From the NCBI GenBank assembly GCA_026545225.1, contig CM048845.1, positions 34,767,001 through 34,831,000 on the forward strand: DNA of 64,000 nucleotides, given 5' to 3'. Position numbers and translations under genes: made by a program. Below are positions 20,849 to 33,094 of this stretch, piece after piece. The notes beneath the pieces were generated by a model. That model had not been told where the DNA came from and made no database searches. It saw only the letters and a list, made by a program, of their open reading frames with translations. Source of the DNA: Cornus controversa (Eukaryota; Streptophyta; Magnoliopsida; Cornales; Cornaceae). Position 1 is the stretch's first letter, and every line of letters starts with the position of its first letter.

Positions 20849-22242
20849 TGGTAACCGTTAAATGTTGCACATTTATGCCTTCTTAATTGCATATATTGCT
20901 TCTGTATCTATGTTTACCTTGGTATTTTTATGCTATTTTTGTGTTTTTGTTGAATATTAGGTTTTGACCCAAAAAAGGGCGATGTTTCCGATCAAGTGCT
21001 AAGGAAGTGAAGAAATCAAGAAAAATTCATGAAGGCATTTCGCACAATCGAGATGATGATTTCACATGATCGAAATTTTGATTGCGCGAAACCTCAATTT
21101 TGCATGATCAAAATTTCGATTGTGCGAAACCTCAATTTTGCGCAATCGAGATTCTGCAGACTGCAAGTTGCCCACTTGTCCACTTATCTTGCCACTTGTC
21201 TCCAAGAATGACCTTTGCACGTCCTTTTTGAGGATTTTTTGACTTCAAAGAGACATGTGAGGGGAGCATATATATATTAGGTGGATTATATAGATCTATA
21301 GGCAAGGTGGGACCCAAGGACACTAGTGGATGGACAATTATGATTGTTTTTGGGAAGAAGAGGAATTAATTGGGGAGGAGAGAAGGAGAGCTGAACCAGA
21401 CCTTTGGAGCTTAATATCTCTGGCCATGGAGGATTGCAAGTCTTCTATGATCAACTAACTTTCCATCTAGGGTGTGGTTGAAACCTCGAGCCATGTAACT
21501 TGTTCATTTTGCAGCTATTTTAGGATCTATATGTATATGTTGATTACTTAGCCTAGTGTTTTGTATAATACTTGTGAACCTCTTCAATATATTAATTTGA
21601 TTTTATTTCCTCATCTTGTCTTAGAGTAGAAATACTTAATTTTGAATGCTCAACATTTACAGTTTTCACAAAAAGTATAAATGATGGCTTTGTAATGGTG
21701 TTTAATGGAATGTGATGTTTCTTGCTTATATAGACCATGCCAAGATAGGGTAGTTCGGACACACGTAGGTACATTTAGAAGGTAGGATAAGTAGATAGGT
21801 TGAAGGACTATGCTTGTTAAAGATGGGCTATGTTTAGTTAGAAATCATGATTATCTTTTGATATGTCATTAGAGGCCACAAGCCTAATGACATTGTGTTG
21901 CATATACTTGTAGAAAATCCCATTTGCTACATAAATGGACATGTCAAATGGCTAGAGGTGGACACCACCCCTAGTTCTCTCTCTCTCAACTTTACAAATT
22001 ATTTCAAATTTAATGTTTTTACATTCTACAAAGTAGTGTTAAATTCAAATCAAAAATTCTATTTTTAGGATTAAATTGGAAATTCTCTCTCAATAGTGCA
22101 ATTCAACCAAGTACTCCTTGTGGGATCGATACCTTCTATAAAGAACCATATCTACAAAGATTCATTCTCTTGCGAGTGGTTTAAATTATATTTTGATAGG
22201 CAATAGTAAACTACAAAAATAAAGACAAGTTTGGCCACATCA
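20849..22242 (+). repeat. Athila 5' LTR
   Basis: 1394 bases, starts TGGTAACCGTTAAATG and ends GGCCACATCA. Very close to the 3' LTR by eye. The 32-base excess over the 3' LTR is largely an extra tandem copy of a GATTGTGCGAAACCTCAATTT motif near 21080-21140. TATA-like run at 21269-21278. Confidence 0.93.
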
Positions 22243-22248
22243 AAATTT

Positions 22249-22266
22249 TGGCGCCATTGTCGGGGA
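22249..22266 (+). other. Athila primer-binding site
   Basis: TGGCGCCATTGTCGGGGA begins six bases after the 5' LTR. The TGGCGCC(G/A)TTG(C/T)CGGGGA form is the Athila-type PBS, usually ascribed to tRNA-Asp. Confidence 0.85.
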
Positions 22267-22515
22267 GTACGGTGTAATTGTCGCCACTGAGAGATTAAGT
22301 CTAATTTGATTCTTAGTCTTTAAATTTTTTTTTTATCCTTTTTGCATATATTCTGTTCTTATCTCTCAATTTGCTTAATTTTAGGTATACCTCACACTGT
22401 AGCTCGAGATTCAAGCTTAGACTTTTTGTGAGTTTATTGCCTAAAAGTCTTGCATTTGGTTGGATTTGATGTGTTCTTGTATATATTTATTTACATTGTG
22501 TTTCGCTATTGATGC

Positions 22516-24251
22516 ATGTTAGGTAGATGGTCATTATCACTTCCTTTGCTTCTATGTAATATTGAACTTGAACGAACACTTAGACAACGTAGAGGAACCT
22601 CTAGGGACCCTATTTTGCCTAGGACTGAAAACATGGATCCAAACAATGTACAACCCCCCGGTCTACCACCATATAACCCTCCTCAAGGGGAAGTTCTCAG
22701 GGATTTTTATCTTTCAACTACATATGTTTCGCCATCATGTATTCAATTTCCAAATATTGTGACGAATCATTTTGAAATAAAATCCTCCACCATCAACCTT
22801 CTTAGTTATTTTCATGGACTTCCAAATGAAGACCCATACAAGCATCTAGATGACTTCCTCGAAGTTTGTTTAACCCTCCAGTTGCAAAATTTCTCAGAAG
22901 ATGACTTGAGGCTTCGTTTGTTTCATTTTCTCTCAAAGATAGGGCCAAGTACTGGTTTAACTCCTTAGAGCCCAATTCCATCCATTCATGGGGGTAAATG
23001 CACCATGCGTTCCTAAAAAACTACTTCTCAATGGGAAAGACAAGTGATATTCGGCGATTAATCACTAGATTCACTCAACTTGACCAAGAACAATTTCATG
23101 AGACATGGGAAAAATTGAAAGAACTTTTAAGGTCATGTCCGCACCATGTGGTTCTAAAATGGCAGCTAGTGCAAAGTTTCTATGATGGGTTGAGTGATCA
23201 ATATAGACAAATGGTAGATTCCTCTTGTGGAGGGACATTCCTTCTTAAGAGTCCTGATGAGGCATGGAGACTTTTTGAAAGTCTAAGTGAAAATTTATCT
23301 CAATGCTCCTCTTCTCGAAAGGGTAAAAACACCCAACCTATTAAAGGAATCTTTGAGTTATCAAGGTCAGATAAGGTTGTCATGCAAGTAGAGGCCCTTA
23401 CTCAAAAAATTGACCAACTCATGAAGAGTGGGCTGCCTACTTCTAGCCAACCTGTTCCAAATCAGGATGGGTGTTCGTTTTGCTATAGCAATTCACATTA
23501 TGTGCGGGATTGTCCTATGGTCGGTCAATCCCCCGATTATGCCTAAGAGCAATCGAATACATACAATCCTGGTTACAAGAATCATCCTACATTCTCTTAG
23601 AAATCTCAGGTACCAAGTCCATCTTATCAAGGGCAAAATTTTTACAATTCCCAATCTCAACAGCCTCAATATAGGCCAAATCCTCAATCGTATCATCAAA
23701 AATCCAATTACCAAATTCCATCACCACCTCCTCCGAGAAGCCAAGGCTTTGAAGAAAGAGTGCTAAGCAATCTTGAGGCTAACACCCACTTATTGTAGTC
23801 CCATTCTCAATAAATTTCTAAGCTTGAAGTCAATGCTCAATCTATGGCTAGGGTAGAAGCTCAAATAGGGCAGATAGCTAATGCCTTGAATAGAAGAGAG
23901 GAAGAAAAGTTGCCAAGTCAATCGGTGGCAAATCCAAAGGGTGTTCATGTGATTGATGATCCTTCATCTGCATCTTATGATGCTCCTCCTGAGCAGGTTC
24001 AATCAATCACCACCCTAAGAAGTGGTAGAGTTATAAACTCCAAAGTTAAGCAGGAAAAGAAGGAAACCATTGAGCATCCTAAAAATCCAAAAGATTCCCT
24101 TATAAATCCAAATGTGAACAAAATCTATAAAAATCAAAAGGAAAAATCAACTGAAGTTGTATCATCACCTACTCCAAAGTGTGAGACATCATTTGAGCCT
24201 TCAGTTCCCTTTCCTCAAAGATTGAAGGAACCTTCTCATTTTGAGAAGTAA
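22516..24251 (+). pseudogene. Athila gag, broken
   Basis: The first frame (22516-22968) carries ERTLRQRRGTSRDPILP and the Athila capsid motif FHGLPNEDPYKHL. A frameshift near 22935 moves the protein to the frame of 22998, where YWFNSLEPNSI, then THFTQLDQEQFHETWEKL-like capsid sequence (here TRFTQLDQEQFHETWEKL) and WKLVQSFYDGL-like sequence follow. A CCHC knuckle CSFCYSNSHYVRDC spans 23472-23513. From 22998 on the frame has no indels but has stops at 23544 (TAA), 23598 (TAG), 23796 (TAG), 23811 (TAA) and 24249 (TAA). All fit decay of CAA, CAG or TGG codons. Confidence 0.9.
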
Positions 24252-25016
24252 GGAGAGAAAATTCAGGACATGATGGAAATTTTTAAACAAGTGAAAATCA
24301 ATCTCCCTCTCCTTGATGCTATCAGGAAAATTCCCTCCTACGCTAAATACTTGAAGGACTTATGCACTCAAAAGCATAAATCCAGGAACAATGTTCCTAG
24401 GAAAGTCCTTTTAACCGAGCAAGTGAGTTTCATTTTTCAGCACCAAGCCCCTCCTAAATTCAAAGATCCAGGTGCCCCAACTATCTCGTGCACCATTGGT
24501 AACCACGAATTTGAAAAGGCACTTCTTGATTTAGGGGCTAGTGTCAACTTGCTTCCCTTCTTAGCGTATAAGCAATTAGGTTTAGGGGAACTTAAGCCCA
24601 CAACAATAGTGTTGCAACTCGCCGACCGATCGGTGAAGCAACCACGTGGCATCATTGAATATGTAATCATTCAAGTGGACAAGTTTTATTTTTTAGTGGA
24701 TTTCATAGTCCTTGATACAGAACCTGTCCAAAATCTTACTAGACATATTCCAATAATTTTAGGTCGTCCATTTCTAGCTACGGCGAACGCTTGCGTTAAT
24801 TGCCACACTAAAGTAATGGATATCTCTTTCGAGAATATGAAAGTTCGATTGAACATTTTCAATGCTTCTCACCACCCATCCAAGGACAAAAGTGAATGCT
24901 TTTGCGTTGATATATTGGAAGATCTAGTCCAAGAAGCAATGCCCTCCATTCTTTCGAAGGATCCTCTCGAGGTGTGCTTAAGTCACTTCAACTGTGATGA
25001 CTATGACATTGAGTAA
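24252..25016 (+). pseudogene. Athila aspartic protease region
   Basis: Same frame as gag. KALLDLGASVNLLPFLAY holds the Athila-type protease active site DLGAS. QLADRSVKQPRGIIE, VDFIVLDTEP and the flap/partner motif PIILGRPFLATANA follow, all intact. It would cleave the Gag-Pol polyprotein. The frame ends at TAA 25014-25016 but continues beyond it in the same phase to RT. Stop-free for 248 codons, so the protease is the best preserved part of this element. Confidence 0.92.
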
Positions 25017-25058
25017 TCAATAAGTGAAGTCAATTCACTGCTTGATGCCACAGTTATC

Positions 25059-26430
25059 ATGAATTCACCTAAATGGAGAGCACCGAAAGAGCTTTTGCCC
25101 CCTTTGTCAAATGCTTCCCAAACTCCTTCTCTAGTATCCCTGCCACAACTTGAGCTTAAGCCTCTACCGGCTACTCTCAAGTATGCTTTCTTAGGCTGCA
25201 ATAACACCCTCCCAGTCATCATTGCTTCCAATCTCACTAATGAACAAGAGAGGGAACTCCTCAAAGTGCTTGAAGAGCACAAGGAAGCCATAGGATGGAG
25301 TGTGGCTGATCTAAAGAGAATAGATCCTTCTATATGTATGCATCGCATACATTTGGAAGAAGATGCAAAGACCTCATGAGAGGCACAACGTCGATTAAAT
25401 CCAAATATGAAAGATGTTGTAATGAAAGAGGTTGTGAAATTGCTAGATGTGGGAATCATTTACCCCATCTCAGATAGCAAGTGGGTTAGCCCCACTCAAG
25501 TCATGCCCAAGAAATCAGGCATCACTGTTCAACCAAATGACAAGAGTGAGTTAATTCCTCAGCACACCACCACAGGATGGAGAGTGTGCATAGACTATAG
25601 GAAACTTAACTTAGCAACTAGGAAAGATCACTTTCCACTCCCATTCATCGATCAAATCCTAGAGAGGCTAGCATGTCAAAGCTTCTATTATTTTCTAGAT
25701 GGATATTCCGGATATAATCATGTGGCTATAGACCCGAGAGACCAAGAGAAAACCACTTTCACATGTCCATTTGGTACATTCGCTTATAGACGCATGCCTT
25801 TTGGGTTATGCAATGCACCTGCAACTTTTCAATGGTGTATGGTGTCTATCTTTTCTGACATAGTGGAAAACTTTTTGGAAGTGTTCATGGATGATTTCTC
25901 TGTCTTTGGACCTTCATTTGAATCTTGTCTCCATAATCTGTCCCGTGTTCTTACACGATGTTAAGAGACAAATCTCATCCTCAGTTGGGAAAATAGCCAT
26001 TTTATGGTTCAAGAAGGCATTGCCCTAGGGCATATTATGTCCAAGAGAGGAATAGAGGTTGATAAAGCCAAGGTTGAACTTATTTCCAAACTTCCTCCAC
26101 CATCAATGGTGAGAGAAATTCATTCATTCCTTGGGCATACGGGTTTTTACCGTCACTTCATCAAGGATTTTAGCAAAATCTCTTGACCTCTGTGTCACCT
26201 TCTTGAAAAAGAATCTTGTTTTACCTTTGATGCAGCGTGCCTTGAAGCTTTTGAGAATCTACGCACATTGCTTACACAAGCTCCAATACTCATTCCTCCA
26301 AATTGGGCTCTCCCATTTGAGGTGATGTGTGATGCATCCGATTATGCAATGGGTGCAGTCTTAGGGTAACGTGTAGACAAATTACCTCATGTCATCTATT
26401 ATGCAAACAAAACCCTTTTCATGCTTACAC
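25059..26430 (+). pseudogene. Athila reverse transcriptase and start of RNase H, with nonsense codons
   Basis: In phase with gag and protease. The linker EEHKEAIGWSVADL, then WRVCIDYRKLN, FLDGYSGYNHVAI (first catalytic Asp), CPFGTFAYRRMPFGLCNAPATFQ and the active site VFMDDFSVFG (FMDD codons 25884-25895) are present. RNase H begins with FEVMCDASDYAMGAVLG near 26320 and breaks off after YYANKTL near 26413. Stops: TGA 25377, TAA 25962, TGA 26184, TAA 26367; each fits CGA or CAA with C to T. No integrase follows. Confidence 0.93.
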
Positions 26431-26827
26431 AAGCATTCATGCATGCTTCACAGTAATAAACCATAGTGTCGCGCTTTCTATGAGTTTTTCTTCTAAAAAC
26501 AGATGTGTTCTTGTATTCTCCAAATATGACGATAAGCCACACATTAGAATGGATGTTCACTCTTCAAAGAGGATTTTAGGGTCGGCGTTGATATTTTTGT
26601 TCAAACTGACCATTATGTGGGGACTATTATCTAACTCTAGTTTGCAAAGGTTCATTTTTGTTAAATGTCCACATAGCTCCATAATACTTGTTGCATTTGT
26701 CAAGCATGAGATGAATGGGTAATCATCCCTTATCTAGTTAATGACTGATAAGTGATCCATTTTTGCATAAGTTAGTTCATTTTATTTTGCATTACTAAGG
26801 GACTAGCAATATGTAAGTTTGGAGGTG
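26431..26827 (+). other. Athila 3' internal remnant and polypurine tract
   Basis: After the RNase H break the sequence no longer reads as RNase H or integrase; a single integrase/RNase-like stretch cannot be assigned. The segment ends with AAGTTTGGAGGTG directly before the 3' LTR, the expected PPT position. A large deletion from RNase H to near the PPT explains the short internal region. Confidence 0.7.
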
Positions 26828-28189
26828 TGATAAGCGTTAAATGTTGCACATTTATGCCTTCTTAATTGCATATGTTGATTCTGTATCTATGTTTACCTTG
26901 GTATTTTTATGCTATTTTTGTGTTTTTGTTGAATATTTGGTTTTGACCCAAAAAAGGGCGATGTTTCGAATCAAGAGCTGAGGAAGTGAAGAAATCAAGA
27001 AAAATTCATGAAGGCATTTTGCACAATCGAGATGATGATTTCGCACAATCGAAATCTCGATTGTGCGAAACCTCAATTTTGCACAATCGAGATTCTACAA
27101 ACTACAAGTTGCCCACTTGTCCACTTGCCCACTTGTCTTGCCACTTGCTTCCAAGAATGACCTTTGCACGTTCTTTTTGAGAATTTTCTGACTTCAAAGA
27201 GACATGTGAGGGGAGCATATATATATTAGGTGGATTATATAGATATATAGGCAAAGTGGGACCCAAGGACACTAGTGGATGGACATTTATGCATGTTTTT
27301 GGGAAGAAGAGGAATTAATTGGGGAGGAGAGAAGGAGAGCTGAACCAGACCTTTGGAGCTTCATATCTCTAGCCATGGAGGATTGCAAGTCTCCTATGAT
27401 CAACTAAATTTCCATCTAGGGTGTGGTTGAAACCCCTAGCCATGTAACTTGTTCATTTTGTAGCTATTTTAGGATCTATATGAATATGTTGATTACGTAG
27501 CCTAGTGCTTTGTATAATACTTGTGAACCTCTTCAATATATTCATTTGATTTTATTTCTTCATCTTGTCTTAGAGTAGAATACTTAATTTTGAATGCTCA
27601 ACATTTACAGCTTTCACGAAAAGTGTAAATGATGGCTTTGTAATGGTGTTTAATGGAATGTGATGTTTCTTGCTTATATAGCCCATGCCAAGATATGGTA
27701 GTTCGGACACACGTAGGTACATTTAGAAGGTAGGATAAGTAGATAGGTTGAAGAACTATGCTTGTTAAAGATGGGTTATGTTTAGTTAGAAATGATGTTT
27801 ATATTTTGATATGTCATTAGAGGCCACAAGCCTAATGACATTGTGTTGCATATACTTGTAGAAAATCCATTTGCTACATAAATGGACATGTCGAATGGCT
27901 AGAGGTGGACACCACCCCTAGTTCTCTCTCTCTCAACTTTACAAATTGTTTCAAATTTAATGTTTTTACATTCTACAAAGTAGTGTTAAATTCAAATCAA
28001 AAATTCTATTTTTAGGATTAAATTAGAAATTCTCTCTCAATAGTGCAATTCAACCAAGTACTCCTTGTGGGATCGATACCTTTTATAAAGAACCATATCT
28101 ACAAAGATTCGTTCTCTTGCTAGTGGTTTAAATTATATTTTGATAGGCAATAGTAAGCTACAAAAATAAAGACAAGTTTGGCCACATCA
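26828..28189 (+). repeat. Athila 3' LTR
   Basis: 1362 bases, TGATAAGCGTT to GCCACATCA, followed by the GACTT duplicate. The palindrome-like TTCGCACAATCGA / TCGATTGTGCGAA pair is at 27041-27070. Confidence 0.93.
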
Positions 28190-28534
28190 GACTTGTTTGA
28201 CCATAGTTTGGTGCATTGTATAAGTGTGGAAAAAGAATGTAAAGAATAGAAGAAAAAACAGTTAGAATAGAGAGAGAAAAGAAGAAGAAGAAGAAGAAAA
28301 GGAAGAAAGAGGAGGAAGATAAACTAAGAAAGATTCATCTTAGAAGGCAAGTTGATTTTGTTTACATATATATTTCATGTTAGTTGGTTCTTGAAATTAG
28401 TTAGCATTTTAAGAATTCTGTTATGGTGAATCTGGAAATTTGAATGCATGCATGTGAGTTTTGGAGTAAAGTATTAGTTTGGTGAATCTGGAAATTTGGA
28501 TGCATGTGGATTAGTATATAAGGAGGATATGCTA

Positions 28535-28573
<39 letters not shown>
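28535..28573. repeat. (TA)n microsatellite
   Basis: About 19 TA units at the left edge of the possible Helitron. Confidence 0.9.
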
Positions 28574-28574
<1 letters not shown>

Positions 28575-28779
28575 TAGCATATTGCCCATGCCTACTGCAC
28601 TATAAAACAAAAATTATTGGACAAATATATACCTATTATAAGATACATATATGCACCCATAAAACATACTAATAAAATCCATCGACTCCATAAAAATGAA
28701 TTTCGTCTCCAAAATTCGCGTAAACCATTCAATTCACAAATTTTATATACGAACAAAATTTATACATAAACAAAATCTG

Positions 28780-29110
28780 TATACATAGTTGTATTCTTAT
28801 ACATGTCTTATATACATTTTTAACAATATAAATGGATCTACTTTCTCTTCCCACTCACTATCATTCTCTAAAAATCCAAATTACATTCCACTTTTTTTTA
28901 TTTCTTTTTCTCTCTCCACTCATCTTTTCTCTCTCCTCTCATCACTCTCCCACTCATTCTTGAAGCTCCAGCTGAGGAGAGAGAAGGAAGAATATAATAT
29001 ACAATTTACATATATCTCTCTCTCCGATATTTCTCTCTCTAATTTTTTAATCTTTCTCTCTTTTGGATCTCTCTCTTTTTTTCCTTTACTCTCCCTTGTC
29101 CCATCTCTAT
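28780..29110 (+). repeat. Pyrimidine-rich (TCTC) tract
   Basis: Dense TCTCTC runs give a 120-codon Ser/Leu/Phe frame (28789-29151) that is low-complexity rather than a gene. It resembles a plant 5' leader and might belong to a captured gene fragment. Confidence 0.5.
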
Positions 29111-30379
29111 CTATATCTTTAAAAATAATTTTAAATAGTAAATTTATTTAATTTTTAATAAATAAATTAAAAACTTATAAAGTAAATATTTTTATTAATC
29201 AATACCTAATGTATATAAAAGTTAAATTTAGAGCCAACTAATTTGAATTAAAAGTCACATTTTTCACACCTTATATATATTCAAAATCATTAGTGCTTCA
29301 TTCCACACTTATATTCCAAGTATAATGAGTGTAGTTGTTGCTATTAAATTAAAGTTAATTGGTAATTCTAATATAATAACAGTGGTGTAAACCTTATAAA
29401 AATCCAATTTATTACCATATCTTACAATAGTACGTATATGTATACAGGGAGGTAGTAGGCAATGAACATGAGCTCCCACATAAAAAAACACATAAGATAC
29501 ACGTATTTAGTAAAGAACCATTTAGGCATGCCTCCCATTCTTCTTCAAGCTAATGCTGAAACGTAATATAAATATATTTTTTTGCATGTATAGATAAGAT
29601 ATAAATAGGGTAACATTCCGGTAACTCGTTATCCCTATGATGATTTGGAAATAAAATAATCTATTGGATTTCAATGGCATGGGCTCAAATCTTTTACAGC
29701 AAATACATACACTTTTTGATTGAGAAACATTTTAAGACAAATTAGAATACTTATACTTTCAAAAAAGGAAAAAAAACGACCACCAAATATAGGAATCTGT
29801 CATGGATTAGTCTTTAGATTCATGGGATTCCCACATGCATCTCTCTCATCCACGCATGCACAGATTTTTTATAAAGAAAAGTATTCTTAGATTTTTAATG
29901 TGTTAAAAACAAATTTAATTATGATTAAAAGCTTTATTGCAAGTGTGTTGTGTAGTATAGAGAATCAGAACATATGATAAAAAAATGATAAAAGAAGAAG
30001 GGTACAAATGAGATAATCAAAAAATCAAATGATAAAGCGCATTCTAACGCCATGTAAAGCAAAAAGGTCGTCATATTCTTCCTGGGCCATCCTATGCAAA
30101 GAAAAAAAATATATTTTTGGAACCTTTTCTTTTTAATTCTCTTTTAAATAAATCATAGAAAAATCTTATTACTGTTTACTATGGTTCTTACTATGATATA
30201 AACTTTATTGAAGTAGTAACTTAAAATAATAAAAATGAGATTGCCAGCTTTTGAATTTGTGGCTAGAACATAAAGTGAATCACATTATAGGAGGTGTGGG
30301 TCATAAGCATGTAATTGAATTAACAATTGTTTCACAGACAGTAGCATTGTTTCACCTTATCTCTTCTATTTTTCTTTTA

Positions 30380-30814
30380 TTCTTTCTCTTCTTTCACTCT
30401 CTCCTTAGTTGACATTGGTGTTAGCAGTAACGTGACAGTCATGCTCTGGTGATGGCCATGGGTTATTGCGGGTTGATACAGTACTGGGTCTTCTCTCTCT
30501 AACTTCGGTAGTATCCATGGTGTTTTAGGGTTGTCATGATGATGGAGGAGATGTTTGCGGTAGACCCATTTCAGCATTTGGGTCATTGCAAGGCCAGGAA
30601 GTTTCATTAACGGTGTCCATGGTGGTCTGTTTAGAGCTCGAGCAGTAGAGGCTCAGTTGAAGGTCTTCGAGTTCCATGGAAATCGACAATAAAGTCTCGG
30701 GGATGGAGCTTAAGTTCGGGGGGTGATGAAGAAGATGGTGGAGCCATAGTGATGACTGTGGGTCGGCGACGAAAATGATGATCAGATGATGACTTGTTTG
30801 GTTTCCTGTGTGCG

Positions 30815-30845
<31 letters not shown>

Positions 30846-31260
30846 TTCAATACAATCTTCAGATCTGAAGCTAAAGGCGAAAAATTAAAGCAAACTCATC
30901 AATTTTTCACAAAAATTTAGTAAACCCACATAAATAAAATGTACATAGAGAGAGTAGAAAGAGATTTAAGGTACACAGACCTTTCATCAATATTTTTTAC
31001 ATAAATTCAACAAATCCACATAAAAAGAGTACATAGAGAGAGTAGAAATAGATCTAAGGTGATAGAAAGAGAGTGGGTGGACTGTTAGCCGGCCTGGTAG
31101 AAGTGGGTCTTTCGTTTGGTGGCAGCTATGGTAGGTGGTGGCTTGACTGGAGCTTATTGTGGAAGAAGACGGTGCGGCTACTCGATCATGGTGGCATCGC
31201 ACCACCTCACAATAGCTGTGGATTGCCGAGCATTGATATGATGAAGATTGGGTTTTAATA
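30380..31260. other. GC-richer patch inside the possible Helitron
   Basis: Base composition rises relative to the surroundings, with short frames on both strands (30377-30607 minus, 31073-31258 plus). Words such as GATGATGG, GGTGGTGG and CGGCGA recur. It could be host gene fragments carried by a Helitron, but I recognise no protein. Confidence 0.3.
30815..30842. repeat. (TA)n microsatellite
   Basis: About 14 TA units. Confidence 0.9.
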
Positions 31261-31876
31261 TATATAATGTGATGTAGTGAAAGTTTAAATTTTGAATTTA
31301 GGTGGGAGGGGGTGGTGGGTGAGTGAATGTTTAAATTTTGAATTTAGAATTTAGGTAGGAGTGAAAGTAATTTTAGGTAAGAGAGTATGTGAAAGTTTAA
31401 ATTTCAATTTTGGTGGGAGTGAATGGCGAGCGTTAGATCGTAAATAAAAAGAGTAATTTTAAACTGTAAATAGCAAAAAATATTTTGAACGCATGATTAG
31501 TTTTTTAACCAATCGCAATTGTTAGATCACATTTTTTAGCATTATTATGCCAAGCTCAAATGTAATATAGATATATATATATGACACAACTTTATCTTGG
31601 ATTGATTTAAGTTGATTAGAAAGGTTAAGTTAGCATGTCTTATAAATTTATATAGTTTTTCAATGCTTGATATTATATGTGTTGTTCATATTATTGCAAT
31701 TGGTTTAGTTTAGAATATGAGTCAATGATTTAAGTATAAGGATTATATGTTTGGTTATTGTAAATAATGAATCTGCGTGGTGTTAGTTAGTAAGGATTTA
31801 AGAAGTTGTATATACGTGAATGTCTGTAATAGATCTAAATAGTGAATGTTGACAAGTGTGTTAGGGGTTTATTGAG

Positions 31877-31919
<43 letters not shown>
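31877..31919. repeat. (AT)n microsatellite in the T1 LTR
   Basis: About 21 AT units. Confidence 0.9.
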
Positions 31920-31922
<3 letters not shown>

Positions 31923-32135
31923 CTATTGTTATATAGATTTTTGTTTGGTTGATTGTATATTTTCTGTGCATAGATAGACTACCTTAAATAAATAGAGCAG
32001 GTAGTTGCAATAGTAATAAATACGTATATATATGTATATTTATTAAGTAGTTGTTGGGGCTATCTCTGTAGTTGAAGCCTTGGAGTTAAGAATGCTTTAG
32101 TGATTCTTAGTGTACTAGAGAATTGAGTTTTATTA

Positions 32136-33094
32136 GAATGTAAAACTAGGATAAATAGGAAAAATATTTTGTGTTCCAAAAATCATGGAGAAAAATTCAA
32201 AATTATTTCTTCAATAAGATAAACTTAATTATGCCACAATAATTAAGTTCAGAAGAGATTAATGTGAACAGTGATCACATTTATGGACGATTTGGTTTAT
32301 TAAATGTTGAAAGCATTTAATAAATCTTAAAAGCTTGAAATTATAGAAATGAGATAAAATTCCTAAAAATTGAAAAGTTTGGTCTAAAATTGGAGAGGTA
32401 GTCTGGGACTAACTCTTCTAAAATGATTTTTTAGGCATGGTAGGAACCTACCTATTGGGAGTGCACTACCCTTTTTGTTATGGCCATTGGGTGAAGTGTG
32501 CCCTTAATATGTGGATGTGGTCTGGGACCATCTGGGTGAGTAGACGTACAAACCCAACCACATGTGCTATCTTCGATAGTTTGAGACTATATGATGTGCA
32601 CCACTTATTGGCTAAGCATGCCATTAATTTGAGGGGAACCCGGAGCTCACATGAGGTTAATAATTTTTAAGTTAATCTAGACAATTAGCTTAATAAGAAA
32701 TTATTGAGAATATGGTTATTATGTGAAAGAAATTGTGGATATGATAATTAACTTTAGTTTAATTATCATAAGAAAATTGTGAATCTAAACAAACAAATAT
32801 TGTTGTACGAGTTCTTATATATAGGAATATAAGGCAAGGTTAATTTGCTAAGCAATGATAGTGTTTAGTAGTTTTCTTGCTGAGTTTATGAGCTCACCCC
32901 ATTTTATTTTCAAGTACCCAGTGAATAAAGGCACGGTACAGGACAATGGAGACCATCTGCATGTAATTTTTTTTTTATTGATACTCAAGATTAGAGATGA
33001 GGTTTCCATAAAAATGTTTTTGTATAGATGATCTAAACAATTATCTTTTGTCTTAATGTAAATATTGGAAGTATATATGTTATGATAGATGTTT
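32136..33094 (+). repeat. T1 LTR right part, second copy
   Basis: Homologous to ~370-1330: TTATGGCCATTGGGTGAAG at 32479, AACCCAACCACATGTG near 32550, TTGGCTAAGCATGCCATTAAT near 32610, ATGATAATTAACTTTAG near 32740, and GAGCTCACCCC at 32890. Interrupted at 33094 by the solo LTR and completed at 34606-34676. Confidence 0.8.

Larger units (their letters stand above)
20849..28189 (+). mobile_element. Athila-like Ty3/gypsy element, deleted form, TSD GACTT
   Basis: LTRs 20849-22242 and 26828-28189 with an exact GACTT duplication (20844-20848, 28190-28194). Total 7341 bases, internal part 4585 bases, short for Athila (commonly 10 kb or more). Order: LTR, PBS, gag with CCHC knuckle, protease, RT, start of RNase H, remnant, PPT, LTR. 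Integrase and the usual extra 3' region are missing. It sits inside the T1 solo LTR. Confidence 0.95.
28574..31571 (-). mobile_element. Possible non-autonomous Helitron, ~3.0 kb
   Basis: Read on the minus strand the segment starts A|TCTATATTACATTTGAGC (from 31571) and ends GGCATGGGCAATATGCTAG (at 28574). A TC start after A, a TCTATATTA opening and a CTAG end preceded by a G-rich stem-like block are Helitron traits, and both ends lie in AT microsatellite. Removing it leaves a T1 LTR of normal size (~2.1 kb). Against it: the base after CTAG is A rather than T, the terminal hairpin is weak, and no Rep/helicase is present. Confidence 0.4.

Noticed and set aside
25001-25459. 152-codon minus-strand frame, one of the longest in the window
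   Set aside because: It overlaps the Athila RT linker, which has clear family motifs on the plus strand.
28401-28610. Minus-strand frame with a YIYIYI run
   Set aside because: Translation of a TA microsatellite.
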